Origin: JACOTK01 sp038256565
GTDB taxonomy: Bacteria > Actinomycetota > Acidimicrobiia > Acidimicrobiales > CADCSY01
Length of the DNA stretch: 11,881 nt
NCBI GenBank assembly: GCA_038256565.1
Contig: JBBSKG010000084.1
Location: forward strand, 1 to 11,881
Reading direction: 5' to 3'
A program made the translations under genes and the position numbers. Shown one piece after another: positions 11,877-11,881 of the stretch. The notes beneath the pieces were generated by a model, which saw nothing but the letters and a program-made list of their open reading frames with translations, did no database searches and was not told where the DNA came from. How positions within the stretch are numbered: position 1 is the first letter of the stretch; each line of letters opens with the position of its first letter.

Positions 11877-11881
11877 GCCGA

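Overview
The window reads as ordinary chromosome from a mid-GC actinobacterium. Acidimicrobiia or a neighbouring class is my best guess, because the gene families look actinobacterial (LID-less adenylate kinase, BVMO plus PF10118 hydrolase, PPOX protein) while G+C by eye is only about half. This placement is an inference, not a measurement. One tRNA and ten protein genes are supported, nearly all intact and tightly packed. There is no transposase, integrase, CRISPR array or phage gene.

Left end (1-479): about 300 bases with no convincing gene but with a nested inverted repeat. A hairpin follows, then tRNA-Val(CAC) on the minus strand with an encoded CCA end.

Envelope block (480-3890, plus strand): an alpha/beta hydrolase overlaps by ATGA a MurF-like Mur ligase whose N-terminal third is membrane helices in place of the usual UDP-substrate domain. 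A D-Ala-D-Ala-ligase-type ATP-grasp protein follows 67 bases later. Ddl makes the dipeptide that MurF uses, so the block looks like a D-amino-acid dipeptide branch of peptidoglycan synthesis, with a membrane-anchored ligase and a somewhat divergent Ddl.

c-di-GMP block (4114-7231): a PilZ protein with a YcgR-like layout converges, with a 4-base gap, on adenylate kinase. Beside that is a 597-residue membrane HD-GYP phosphodiesterase with an intact HD and GYP signature, a third membrane segment, a Ser/Thr/Pro-rich linker and a C-terminal Ig-like, probably extracytoplasmic, domain. A likely c-di-GMP binder and a likely c-di-GMP hydrolase are therefore near neighbours.

Membrane SHOCT protein (7389-7964, minus): a two-helix protein with a Met/Trp-rich loop and a SHOCT tail. 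It is preceded by two perfect inverted repeats.

Oxidation operon (8017-11185, minus): TetR regulator, Baeyer-Villiger-type flavin monooxygenase and PF10118 metal-dependent hydrolase, joined by two successive ATGA overlaps. The TetR promoter has a readable -35 and -10 that place transcription start on a GTG codon, so the mRNA is probably leaderless. A perfect 14-base inverted repeat covers the -35 and is a strong candidate autoregulatory operator. A divergent PPOX-family flavin or F420 protein (11407-11823) and a terminator-like hairpin close the window.
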